Of a stretch of DNA of 64,000 nt, positions 1-8,531 are shown one piece after another (the stretch's first letter is position 1; each line of letters begins with the position of its first letter). The DNA is from JAWKTT01 sp041398965. GTDB lineage: Bacteria > Planctomycetota > Planctomycetia > Planctomycetales > Planctomycetaceae. The notes beneath the pieces are model-generated. The model was not told the origin of the DNA. It searched no databases and worked only from the letters and a program-made list of their open reading frames with translations. The DNA lies in assembly GCA_041398965.1 (NCBI GenBank), contig JAWKTT010000003.1, positions 124,001-188,000 on the forward strand. The letters are read 5' to 3'. The translations under genes were made by a program, and so were the position numbers.

Positions 1-3000
1 TTCGTTCTAACTCCGAGTTTGACACCACAAGTTGCTGAGCACGCAGTTCTGCCGCCCGAGTCCGTTCGGCCACGAGGTCTTCCAGGTTCTCGTTGAGATG
101 TTGCAACTCGGCGAAGCCCTCGGCGTTCTCCAGTGCTGCTCCGGCGATCGTCGCGATGAACTCGGCCAGTCGGACTTCGTCTTTCCCAAACAGATTGGTC
201 ACCTGATGATGATCGACATAGAAGCATCCGACCGGTCGGGTCCGCACAAATACCGGCACACAGAGTGCCGAACGAACCCCTGCCAGCAACGCCCCTTCCT
301 CGATCGCCTCATCAAAAGACTGGTTGATGATACACCCCTTGCGAAGCGAGGTATCGGCCATCAATCGGCTGAAGGATTCGATCGCCGGTTCGACACGGTC
401 GCCTACGGAAACGTCGAAGTTCGACTGCGACATGTCGTCTGAGAGTCGTAGCAACAGACATCGTTCCCCTCGCAAGAGGCGACGGGCCGCCTCGTGAACC
501 TCCGTCAGGATGGCAGTCCCTTCGAGACCAGTGGCAATGCGGCGACCGGCGATGAGTGCGGTATCAAACTGATCAACGAGCGACAGCGTTACCGGAGGAG
601 TGCGAGAATCGGCCTCCTGTTTCGCTCTCTTATCGGCCAGTCGAGCCGGAGGTTGGGGATAGGCGATCGTGGGTCCAGACATCTCCCTCGAACCGGGATG
701 AACCGAACCCGGACCATCGCTTCCTGTCGTACGACTCGCGACACTCACTCCCGCTGTCACCGTGGCTGCCGAGTCCAGAAAGGGGCCTTCGATTTCATTC
801 GGCGCGCGAGTTGTTCCCCTGTCGATAAGATTAGAGCGTCCCGGCATCGCCAGTCCAAACGCGAATTCGGCCCCCAGTTGATGCAGTTGATGACTCGCTG
901 AAGAGAGGTCTTCATCGCTCTCCGGCCAGCCAACCTCTCGCCCAACGCGGCCCCTCGCAAGCAACGTCTGTGCGAGTTCAAACTGTGCCCCCTGCTTGCG
1001 GGCGACGTCGAGACTCTCATCGAACATCTTACGAGCGACCCCCTCTGATCCTTGCATCGCGGCGACAAGTCCCGCTTCTCGGAGGGCGTGTGGCAAATCG
1101 TTCTGAAAGGTTCTTGCCGACTTGATTGCGTCGCGGACTGCCCGCTGTGCCTGTTTGAGTATCGATTGTCGTTGCCCCGGAGACCACGGCGAGACCTGTT
1201 CAGCCTGTCGGCGTCGGGCCGTCGCTCGCCAGGCCAGCAAAGGCAAGACATAGGGGTTGATGACCCCCGACTTTTTGGCATACTCAAACGCTCGCTCGAA
1301 CATCTCTGCCGCTTCTGCCGCGGCATCACGTTGATAGAACAGCCTCATCCCCTCCGCCCGCATCACCTGCGCGGTGACCTGCACATCGTCCCGCTTTCGA
1401 TGCAGTTCTGTTTGCAATATGTCGGGACGGATGTCTCCTCCCGAGGCTTGAGACCATGCATCGAGGCAGATGCCGGTCGCCTGAATGTCTCCAAGTTCAA
1501 GTCCCGAGAGATGCACTCGCTTTGCTTCCTCGACCGCCCCGGAAAGGTCCCCTGTCCGATACAACGCGAGACTCAACTGATATCGGGCAATGTTTCCTTC
1601 CCAGTAGTCCCCCGTCCGTTCCAGGAGTCGCACCGCATCACGAAACTTCTCAACCGACTCTTCAAATCGTGAGGAGACATACAACGCCAGACCATGAAAC
1701 GAACTCGATTGCCCCTGCCCCCACAGGTCCCCCAGCGACCGGAAAATGGCGAATGATCGCTGGGAATAATCGAGTCCACGGCTAAAGACCGGAATCAGGC
1801 AAATCACCGGCGCATGCGTCGAATAGGCCTGAGCGAGTTCAGACGTTGGCGGGTAGACCTCCGCCAGATTCATCCCACGCAGATGACTCCACAGACAGGA
1901 AATTTTCCCTTTCTTAAACCAGTAAGCGTACGTCAAACGATTGTACAGCTTCGCCAGGAGCAGCGGTTTTTCACTCCCTTCCAACGGTTTTCTCGCCAGA
2001 AAAACCTTCGGCAGAAGCGTGTGGAGAAGTTGCACCCACACCTCCCAGCCGAGTCGACAGAAGAACCAGAACGACCACTTCGGGACCGGACATCCCAGTC
2101 GCTCCAAGGCTCGTTCCAGCGCTTCCATTGCGGTCTTCAGGTCTCCCCGCTTAAACGCCAACTCGCCCAGTTTCCCTTCGATTTGTGCTTTCGCCAGTTC
2201 GCTTTCCGCGAGTTCCCGCGCGGTCTCGGTCTGTTGTTGTGCTTCGTCATATCTCCCCCGCAGCATCAGGACATCTCCCAGCCCCTCAGCAATCCGATAC
2301 CGCACCTCGACATGGCCCGTGGCTCCCCGTTCGGCAATCCGATACTGTTCCTCGGCGAGTTCCATGACATGCTGACTTCGTGCTTGCTGCGCGGCCTTCA
2401 TCGCGTAGGGCAATGCCCGCACACTCTCGTTCGCAGCATCGAAGTGATACGCCAATTCGTAACAATGGTCCGGTGTCTTGGCTTCGATCTCGAGCGCGGC
2501 CCGAAGATGCAAAGCCCGCCGCTCATCAGCCGGAAGACGCGCTAACATCGTCTCACGCAGCTTGTCATGCACGAACGCACACTGGCCAAGTTTTCCCTTC
2601 TCCCAGACGATGTGACGACGGCTTCCCTCTTTGAACGCACTCATCGCCTGTGTCGTCGATTGACCCGCCAACACCGCGGCAATCGACAGGTCAAACTCCT
2701 TCCCCAAAACCGCTCCAATCGACAAGAGTCGACGAGTCATCGGGGGGAGCAACTCGATGCGTCGCACCAAAAACGCGGCGGCATGTCGTGACGACTGCAC
2801 ATCCTTCATCGCCTGCGAATCGACTCGCCAGCCGACCGGCTCGGGCACGAGCGCTCCCGACTCGACCAAACCCCGAAGTGTCGCTGCCGCCATAAACGGA
2901 CTTCCCTCCGCCAGCCTCTCGATCACTTGAACCGCAGCATCAGGAAGTTGTCCCGCCATCGACTCGACGAGCTTTCTGACGTTCGACGGATGAAACGGGG

Positions 3001-4585
3001 GCAACCGCAAGTGCGCAACAGACTTCAAGTTTCGCAGCTCATGTTTCTGATCGACCTCTTCCGAACGAAACGCCGCAACAATCAGCACCGACGACCTCTC
3101 CGGAGAAAGATGTCGCCCCCAGTGCATCAGCACTTTCAACGTCAACTGATCGGCCCATTGACAGTCATCCAATAACACGACGGCCGGACGTCCCGTCGCC
3201 CCGAGCGCACTGAGCAACGTCGCCAGAGCCTGCACACTGCGTGACTCGCCGAATGTCTCGGGCCCGAGCGCCTCGTCGGTCGGCAATCCCAGTTCCCCGT
3301 TCAACTCGGGGAGCGCCGCACAGACAGCAGCCAACTGATCCCCTAAACCAGCTCGAAGCGGTTCATCAATTCCCGGCTCGAGTCGAACGCGAGAAACGAC
3401 CGCACCCGCAACCCCCGACAGCACTTGGAACGGACGCTGGGCCGCCTGATCCAGACCTTGACCATGCAGAATCCAGGCTCCTCGCTGCGCCCCTCGCAAT
3501 GCAAACTCTGTGAGCAGTCGCGTCTTTCCCCCGCCCGACTCCGCCTCGAGTAGCACCAGCCCCCCCATCCCCTGAGTTGTGCGTTGAAGTTGCGAGTTGA
3601 GCGACGACAACTCCTGTCCCCGTCCGACGAACGCAGGCTCAGTCAACGTCCGGCGATGATCGTGCAAACCGACAACCAGCGACGGCTCCGACTCCCCACG
3701 ATCAAGTGACGCCGCAATTTCAGCCAAGTCCGCGGCCGCCCCAGCAGCCGACTGATAGCGGTCTCGCGGATCCTTGCGCAACAGACGCTGTACCACTTCG
3801 TCCAAGACTCGCGGCAACTTCAATCCCAAACTGCGCAACTCCGGTGCGGGAGTCGTCACGTGCTGTCTCAGCACATCACCCACTGTGACACCGGCGAAGG
3901 GAGGATGCCCCGATAACGCCTCGAACAGTACGATCCCGATGGAATACAGATCAGAACATTCTGCTAGGTCCAAGTCGAGAATCCCTGCCCCTTCCGGAGA
4001 GAGATACTGTGCCGTACTTACCGAGCGAATACGGATTTCAGCGTCCAGTTGAATGCTGCGTGCCAACCCGTAGTCAATGAGTGTCGCCTCCCGAACCGGT
4101 CCATCGGCGTTGATGATGACATTTGCCGGCTTGATGTCGCGATGCAGAACATCGAGTTCATGCACCTTAATCAACCCCGTCAGCAGGGTTCGCCCCATCG
4201 TCACTGCTTCGCGCACACTGAGTGGGCCACGCTGCAACCGTGACTGCAAAGTCTCTCCGGCAACATAGGGCATCACCAGAAAAACAAACTCCCCATCGAC
4301 CCCGTAATCGATCAGAGGTGCAGTGCCAAGCGACGACAGTTGCAGTAGCACATGAGCCTCATGCTCAAGTCGCATCCGATCCGAAGCCGAAAACGCAGCC
4401 GATGGCGTCCGTTTGACCACGACGTGCCGACCGGTCTTGAGGTCCTCACTCCATAGAGTTTCTCCCCCCTCATCGACCTTTAAGTCCTTCAGGACACGAT
4501 AGCGACCCGTCAGAATGCGATCTCGCGTTCCCTTCGAGACTGATCCTGGGCCTGTCGCAGCGTTCTCAAATGTCGACTGATTCAT
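1..4585 (-). CDS. Hybrid Ser/Thr kinase - AAA ATPase - TPR - GAF signalling protein (C-terminus beyond window)
   Basis: The frame is open from ATG 4585 to the left edge, 1528 codons, with no stop noticed; I checked frame continuity at six points. An N-terminal protein kinase domain (about residues 25-290) has HRDIKPAN near residue 148 and LIDYGLA in place of DFG; the glycine loop is poorly conserved. A PknK-like ATPase follows, with a Walker A-type motif EAESGGGKT near residue 350 and LLDDCQW as Walker B. A long helical, TPR-like stretch covers about 680-1240. A GAF domain (about 1335-1480) leads into a coiled coil starting ENLEDLVAERT. In this architecture a histidine kinase module normally comes next, so I infer HisKA/HATPase beyond the edge. 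It is probably a cytoplasmic sensor-signalling hub. The 3' end is not visible. Confidence 0.88.
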   Translation of the reverse strand, partial: MNQSTFENAATGPGSVSKGTRDRILTGRYRVLKDLKVDEGGETLWSEDLKTGRHVVVKRTPSAAFSASDRMRLEHEAHVLLQLSSLGTAPLIDYGVDGEFVFLVMPYVAGETLQSRLQRGPLSVREAVTMGRTLLTGLIKVHELDVLHRDIKPANVIINADGPVREATLIDYGLARSIQLDAEIRIRSVSTAQYLSPEGAGILDLDLAECSDLYSIGIVLFEALSGHPPFAGVTVGDVLRQHVTTPAPELRSLGLKLPRVLDEVVQRLLRKDPRDRYQSAAGAAADLAEIAASLDRGESEPSLVVGLHDHRRTLTEPAFVGRGQELSSLNSQLQRTTQGMGGLVLLEAESGGGKTRLLTEFALRGAQRGAWILHGQGLDQAAQRPFQVLSGVAGAVVSRVRLEPGIDEPLRAGLGDQLAAVCAALPELNGELGLPTDEALGPETFGESRSVQALATLLSALGATGRPAVVLLDDCQWADQLTLKVLMHWGRHLSPERSSVLIVAAFRSEEVDQKHELRNLKSVAHLRLPPFHPSNVRKLVESMAGQLPDAAVQVIERLAEGSPFMAAATLRGLVESGALVPEPVGWRVDSQAMKDVQSSRHAAAFLVRRIELLPPMTRRLLSIGAVLGKEFDLSIAAVLAGQSTTQAMSAFKEGSRRHIVWEKGKLGQCAFVHDKLRETMLARLPADERRALHLRAALEIEAKTPDHCYELAYHFDAANESVRALPYAMKAAQQARSQHVMELAEEQYRIAERGATGHVEVRYRIAEGLGDVLMLRGRYDEAQQQTETARELAESELAKAQIEGKLGELAFKRGDLKTAMEALERALERLGCPVPKWSFWFFCRLGWEVWVQLLHTLLPKVFLARKPLEGSEKPLLLAKLYNRLTYAYWFKKGKISCLWSHLRGMNLAEVYPPTSELAQAYSTHAPVICLIPVFSRGLDYSQRSFAIFRSLGDLWGQGQSSSFHGLALYVSSRFEESVEKFRDAVRLLERTGDYWEGNIARYQLSLALYRTGDLSGAVEEAKRVHLSGLELGDIQATGICLDAWSQASGGDIRPDILQTELHRKRDDVQVTAQVMRAEGMRLFYQRDAAAEAAEMFERAFEYAKKSGVINPYVLPLLAWRATARRRQAEQVSPWSPGQRQSILKQAQRAVRDAIKSARTFQNDLPHALREAGLVAAMQGSEGVARKMFDESLDVARKQGAQFELAQTLLARGRVGREVGWPESDEDLSSASHQLHQLGAEFAFGLAMPGRSNLIDRGTTRAPNEIEGPFLDSAATVTAGVSVASRTTGSDGPGSVHPGSREMSGPTIAYPQPPARLADKRAKQEADSRTPPVTLSLVDQFDTALIAGRRIATGLEGTAILTEVHEAARRLLRGERCLLLRLSDDMSQSNFDVSVGDRVEPAIESFSRLMADTSLRKGCIINQSFDEAIEEGALLAGVRSALCVPVFVRTRPVGCFYVDHHQVTNLFGKDEVRLAEFIATIAGAALENAEGFAELQHLNENLEDLVAERTRAAELRAQQLVVSNSELER

Positions 4586-5121
4586 GGCATCGCCCCCCTG
4601 CCAGATGACGGACTCGCTGCACCAGCAGACTTTTCGCGACTCGAAACTGACCGTTCAAGTCGACGCCCCAAGTCCGCCCCAGCCTACCAGAAACCTTCAC
4701 CAGTGACTACAAGATTGGAATCGCCCCCACAGCCTTGGGGGCGGTCGCCGATTGGGTGTCGTGCATGGAAACAGTGACTGATCGACACCGACCAAAGGCT
4801 TAGACGGTTGTCTTTCCTCGACCAGTTCACATGTTCCAGCAGCCAACGGGTCGGGACTTCAGCCTTTCAACCCGTACAACTGTCTGACGGCAGGGTGCTT
4901 TCCTCGCATTGCGGTCGACGACATAACCGTCTCCCTCTGTCTTACCGTCGCCCCGCTGTTTTCCGGGTCTTTCCAAGGTGGAGAAAGAGCCTTGTGACGA
5001 CTGACGTCACCAATGGAGGCTGTCGGCAACGTGGCCCCCCCCGACCGTCCAAAACCGTGCAGCCGACTGGCGAGCACCCCACACAACTTGACGAAGTGGT
5101 TCAGCGTCCGCTGTTGGGAGT
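4586..5121. other. Intergenic region upstream of the hybrid kinase, no gene seen
   Basis: About 535 bases between the kinase start and the end of the A/B-barrel gene. Open frames here have no recognisable family features or plausible composition. It should contain the promoter of the kinase gene, but I could not pick out a convincing box. Confidence 0.5.
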
Positions 5122-5427
5122 TCAGTCGGCGTAGGAGTCGAAGACACGGACCTGTTTCCAACTCGCTTTGTTTTCGGCGATGAAGGTGAGATGGTCTGGG
5201 GCAGTCTGGTAGATGTCGTGTGATTCTTTGCTGTCAAAGACGACGTGCAACGCGACGTCAAAGTTCAGGTCATTGACTGGTCGGGCCAGTTCTTTGGCGA
5301 GCTTGCCAGCGGCGAAGAACACGACTCCGGGATGCTGTTTCAGGTACTTTTGACAAGCCGCCACCATTTGATCCACCGCCGCATCACTGGTGTCGTGCAG
5401 CGAGAAATAAACATTATGAGCCAACAT
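5122..5427 (-). CDS. Stress-responsive A/B-barrel (Dabb) domain protein
   Basis: A protein of about 101 residues opening MLAHNVYFSLHD and containing FDVALHVVFDSKESHDIY, which fits the dimeric ferredoxin-like Dabb fold: an N-terminal H-x-V strand, a helix with VDQMVAACQKYL, then an FDVAL strand. I start at ATG 5427 because the frame upstream (to 5574) has no Dabb character; ATG 5436 is an alternative. Dabb proteins are small cytoplasmic dimers, mostly of unknown function in bacteria. It lies 181 bases downstream of tsaE on the same strand, so it may have its own promoter. Confidence 0.8.
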   Translation of the reverse strand: MLAHNVYFSLHDTSDAAVDQMVAACQKYLKQHPGVVFFAAGKLAKELARPVNDLNFDVALHVVFDSKESHDIYQTAPDHLTFIAENKASWKQVRVFDSYAD

Positions 5428-5608
5428 GTGTCGCATTCCGATGAGTTGAGTGTGTGAAGGTATCGCCCGTGCCTCGGGCCAGATTATCGACCCGCGGTAC
5501 GATAAAGAGTCTTCCGAAGGTTTGCCACTTGATTCCGTTAAAGGTCTCCGTGCCACGCTTAATGAGTCACTCAAAGGCTATCACGGTGGTAGGTGTTCGG
5601 ATGGTGAT

Positions 5609-6097
5609 TCATCCTGACACTGGCCTATTGACAATCGTCTCTTGAAGGCGTCGCAGCCAGGCGGGGGGGGCGGCGAGGGTGAGGTGGCGGGTGGTGGGGG
5701 ACGTCACGGTGATGGTCAGGGTCACTGCATCTGCGGGGAGGAGATCGTCGATGCGAGAGGCCCATTCGATCAGGATCGCTGCGCCGCTCTCGAGGAGTTC
5801 ATCCCCGCCGAGTTCCAGAAATTCGTCGCTGTCACGCAGTCGGTAGGCGTCGATATGAATCAATGGCAACGGGCCGTCATACTCTTGCACAAGCGTAAAC
5901 GTCGGACTGTTGACTTGCAGCGGATCGATCCCCAGAGCTTGGGCAACCCCTTGGGCGATGCGGGTTTTTCCGGCCCCTAAGGGACCTTCCAGACGGAGCA
6001 CGTCCCCCGGCTGCAATGTGCGGGCGATCGCAGCAGCAAACCGAAACGTCTCTGCTTCACTCCGGGATTCTGTCGACCATGTTGCCAACTGAGTCAT
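5609..6097 (-). CDS. tsaE: tRNA threonylcarbamoyladenosine biosynthesis ATPase TsaE
   Basis: A 162-residue protein with Walker A GPLGAGKT (about residues 39-46), the family signature NSPTFTLVQEY and IHIDAYRL, and ILIEWASR near the C-terminus, all typical of TsaE (YjeE). TsaE is the P-loop ATPase that works with TsaB/TsaD to put the threonylcarbamoyl group on A37 of ANN-decoding tRNAs. Length is normal for the family. It begins 31 bases after the metallophosphoesterase gene ends, so the two are probably co-transcribed. No tsaB or tsaD is in the window. Confidence 0.95.
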   Translation of the reverse strand: MTQLATWSTESRSEAETFRFAAAIARTLQPGDVLRLEGPLGAGKTRIAQGVAQALGIDPLQVNSPTFTLVQEYDGPLPLIHIDAYRLRDSDEFLELGGDELLESGAAILIEWASRIDDLLPADAVTLTITVTSPTTRHLTLAAPPAWLRRLQETIVNRPVSG

Positions 6098-6128
6098 TCC
6101 GCAGCCTCTGTGTTCATGCCTGTTGTCA

Positions 6129-7343
6129 TCACGAATCCTGTGACATCCTGTCGACGGACCGCAGGGTGATGCGGGTCACTTCCGGACGACATCTAATTCT
6201 CAGGGGGTGTCGACCTCCTAAGCCCCGCGAGACGTGCATCAGTGTCTCCTGTTGATAGAAGGTTCCGGAAGCATAACGGACCCCGTATCGACTCGGCGAG
6301 AAGACCGGTCCGATCCCCGGCAACTGCACTTGCCCCCCATGTGTATGCCCCGACAACATCAAGTCGATCCCATCGCGAGCAGCCCGCCAGAAGTGGTCCG
6401 GCGTGTGTGACACCAGCAATCGAAAATGATCTCTGGGGACTCCTGCCACTGGGTCAGGAAGATGCTCTTGTTCATGTAAGGAAAAGCAAGGCGGAACCCC
6501 CATCCAAGGGGTCTCGTCCCCGCCGATCAACAGGCGATGCCCTTGATGATTGACCTCCACCACCTTCCCCGACACGTCGATCCAACCAAGCGATTTGAGT
6601 TCGTTACGGACTGCGGGAGTGTCGAGATACCAATCATGATTTCCGAGGATAAAGTAGCATCCTAAGGGGGCCGCGAGTTTGCCAAGTGTCTCCTGAATCC
6701 AAGGCCGCAAGTCATCGCGGTCCATAAGGTCCCCCGAAAAGATAACGCAGTCGGCTGGCCGTTCGAGGATCGCCTGTGTGACCTGTTGATAGAACTCGAG
6801 TGTCGGGGTGCCTGTGTAGTGCCAGTCCGAAAGATGCCACAACGTCAGGCCGTCCCACGCAGCCGGCAGATGCGGTAGTCGAAAAGTTTTCTCACTCACC
6901 TCGAACGTGAAGACTTGATTGCCCGGAACCTTCAGCAATGACTGATGTTTGCCGTCTCCTGCCAGAGACTGCGACGCCTGAGTGGTAGCGTCAACGACGG
7001 TCGACCGGGTTTCGACTAACGCGACCGGTGGCCGTTGCAGCCAGTGTCGGGCAACAGTCAACACAAGCCCCAGCAAACCGAGTCCGCACAGGGCGAAGTA
7101 GGCCAGACAAGCGACTGGGACATCGGCCCATGTTCCTCCAAGTAATAACCTCGGCCCCATCAGGCCGAGGCCCCCGATGAGCAACAGGGGAAACAGCGGG
7201 ACAGCAAGGTCATGAAGGTGCCTGATCGTCCGCAGTCGTTGATGACCAAGGGGCCAGGCATGGGTTCGGTTGACCACAGCGACCATCAGTTCGGTGTGCC
7301 CGATGGTCAGTAGAGCAAACAGTCCCAGATTCCCCCAATCCAT
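6129..7343 (-). CDS. Membrane-anchored calcineurin-like metallophosphoesterase
   Basis: About 404 residues from ATG 7343; an upstream TTG at 7406 would add 21 unconvincing residues. The N-terminal third is hydrophobic, with about three to four membrane segments. The catalytic domain has the metallophosphoesterase motifs in order: SDWHYTG (D-x-H), SGDLMDRD, LGNHDW, LVSHTPD and SGHTHGGQ, so all metal ligands look intact. It resembles the YkuE/YaeI-like group with an N-terminal membrane region. The substrate cannot be read from sequence. It sits between folD and tsaE in a same-strand run. Confidence 0.87.
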   Translation of the reverse strand: MDWGNLGLFALLTIGHTELMVAVVNRTHAWPLGHQRLRTIRHLHDLAVPLFPLLLIGGLGLMGPRLLLGGTWADVPVACLAYFALCGLGLLGLVLTVARHWLQRPPVALVETRSTVVDATTQASQSLAGDGKHQSLLKVPGNQVFTFEVSEKTFRLPHLPAAWDGLTLWHLSDWHYTGTPTLEFYQQVTQAILERPADCVIFSGDLMDRDDLRPWIQETLGKLAAPLGCYFILGNHDWYLDTPAVRNELKSLGWIDVSGKVVEVNHQGHRLLIGGDETPWMGVPPCFSLHEQEHLPDPVAGVPRDHFRLLVSHTPDHFWRAARDGIDLMLSGHTHGGQVQLPGIGPVFSPSRYGVRYASGTFYQQETLMHVSRGLGGRHPLRIRCRPEVTRITLRSVDRMSQDS

Positions 7344-7475
7344 CGATTGTGCTCGCTGATGATGTTTGGAAGGAGGATTCAGAGGAAAAGGGGACTGAGG
7401 GGTCAATGATCAACTGTCATAAGACATTCGGCATGGCATGAGTTTCGAGCGGTGGTCGATAATGGCCTGTTCGTA

Positions 7476-8357
7476 TCAGCTGTTCGATACGGAGAGTCTC
7501 GCGGCTTTGAGAGTGTTCTTCAGGAGCATGGCAATTGTCATTGGGCCGACACCGCCGGGGACAGGGGTGATAGCGGACGCAACCTCGCGTACCGCATCGA
7601 AGTCCACGTCGCCGACCAGTTTGTCTCCCACCCGATTGATGCCAACGTCGATCACCACGGCACCCGGCTTCACCATCTCCGCGGAAACGAAGTTGGGTTG
7701 ACCGATGGCCGCGACGATGATGTCGGCTTGGCGACAGATCTCCTTCAGTCCCTGCGTTCGGCTATGACAGACAGTGACGGTCGCATCACCCCCCGGTCCA
7801 CGCTGCATCAGGAGTAACGCCATGGGCTTCCCGACGATCTCGCTGCGCCCCAGCACGACAACGTTGGCCCCAGTTGTTTTGACGCCGGTCTCCGCCAGCA
7901 ACACCTGACACCCGTGCGGAGTACAGGGGAGAAATCGGGGGCGCCCTTGAGCCATCAGTCCGACGTTCTCGGGATGAAAGGCGTCGACGTCCTTCCCAGG
8001 CGAGACCGCATCCAGCACGGCAGTCTCGTCGATCTGCTTCGGCAACGGGAGCTGCACTAAAATGCCATGCACCGATGTGTCATCATTGAGTTGCTGCACG
8101 AGTTCGAGAAGCTGCTGCTGAGAGGTGTCCGCTGAGAGACGATGCAACGTGCTGCGAACCCCCGCCTTGGCACAGGCTCGCTCCTTATTGCGGACATAAA
8201 CCGCGCTGGCGGGATCATCACCCACAAGAACTGCGGCCAGATGCGGCGTAACGCCGGTCTGAGCAATGAACTGCTGCACCTCTTCAGCAACCCGCTGTCG
8301 TACCTGTTCGGCGATCTGCTTTCCATCGATCAACGTCGCGGTCACCGTGCTACTCAC
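7476..8357 (-). CDS. folD: Bifunctional methylenetetrahydrofolate dehydrogenase / cyclohydrolase
   Basis: A 293-residue protein that interconverts 5,10-methylene-THF, methenyl-THF and 10-formyl-THF in the cytosol. Family signatures are clear: AVYVRNKERACAKAG (with the YxxxK catalytic Lys), GILVQLPLPKQID, PCTPHGC, VVLGRSEIVGKPMA at the NADP fold, and PVPGGVGPMTIAMLL at the C-terminus. The start is GTG 8357, which gives the usual short lead-in before LIDGKQIA. The length is standard. It heads a same-strand run with the phosphoesterase and tsaE (about 130 bases to the phosphoesterase ATG). Confidence 0.96.
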   Translation of the reverse strand: MSSTVTATLIDGKQIAEQVRQRVAEEVQQFIAQTGVTPHLAAVLVGDDPASAVYVRNKERACAKAGVRSTLHRLSADTSQQQLLELVQQLNDDTSVHGILVQLPLPKQIDETAVLDAVSPGKDVDAFHPENVGLMAQGRPRFLPCTPHGCQVLLAETGVKTTGANVVVLGRSEIVGKPMALLLMQRGPGGDATVTVCHSRTQGLKEICRQADIIVAAIGQPNFVSAEMVKPGAVVIDVGINRVGDKLVGDVDFDAVREVASAITPVPGGVGPMTIAMLLKNTLKAARLSVSNS

Positions 8358-8531
8358 TGCAAGAGTTGTGATTCATTCGCTCAAGAAAACATCCCCGGTC
8401 ACCCACCAGGAGTCGACGATCCACAATTCTCTGAACTCACTCTCCACGATGCAACGCTACGCTGTCACTTCTCCCGGAATCAAGTGCGAACGAGGCACGG
8501 CTCATCGAGAATCTTTACGATTACTGGGAAT

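Noticed and set aside
4808..5134. A 108-codon plus-strand frame between the kinase and Dabb genes.
   Set aside because: No start context, signal or family features were visible, and it overlaps the end of the Dabb gene.
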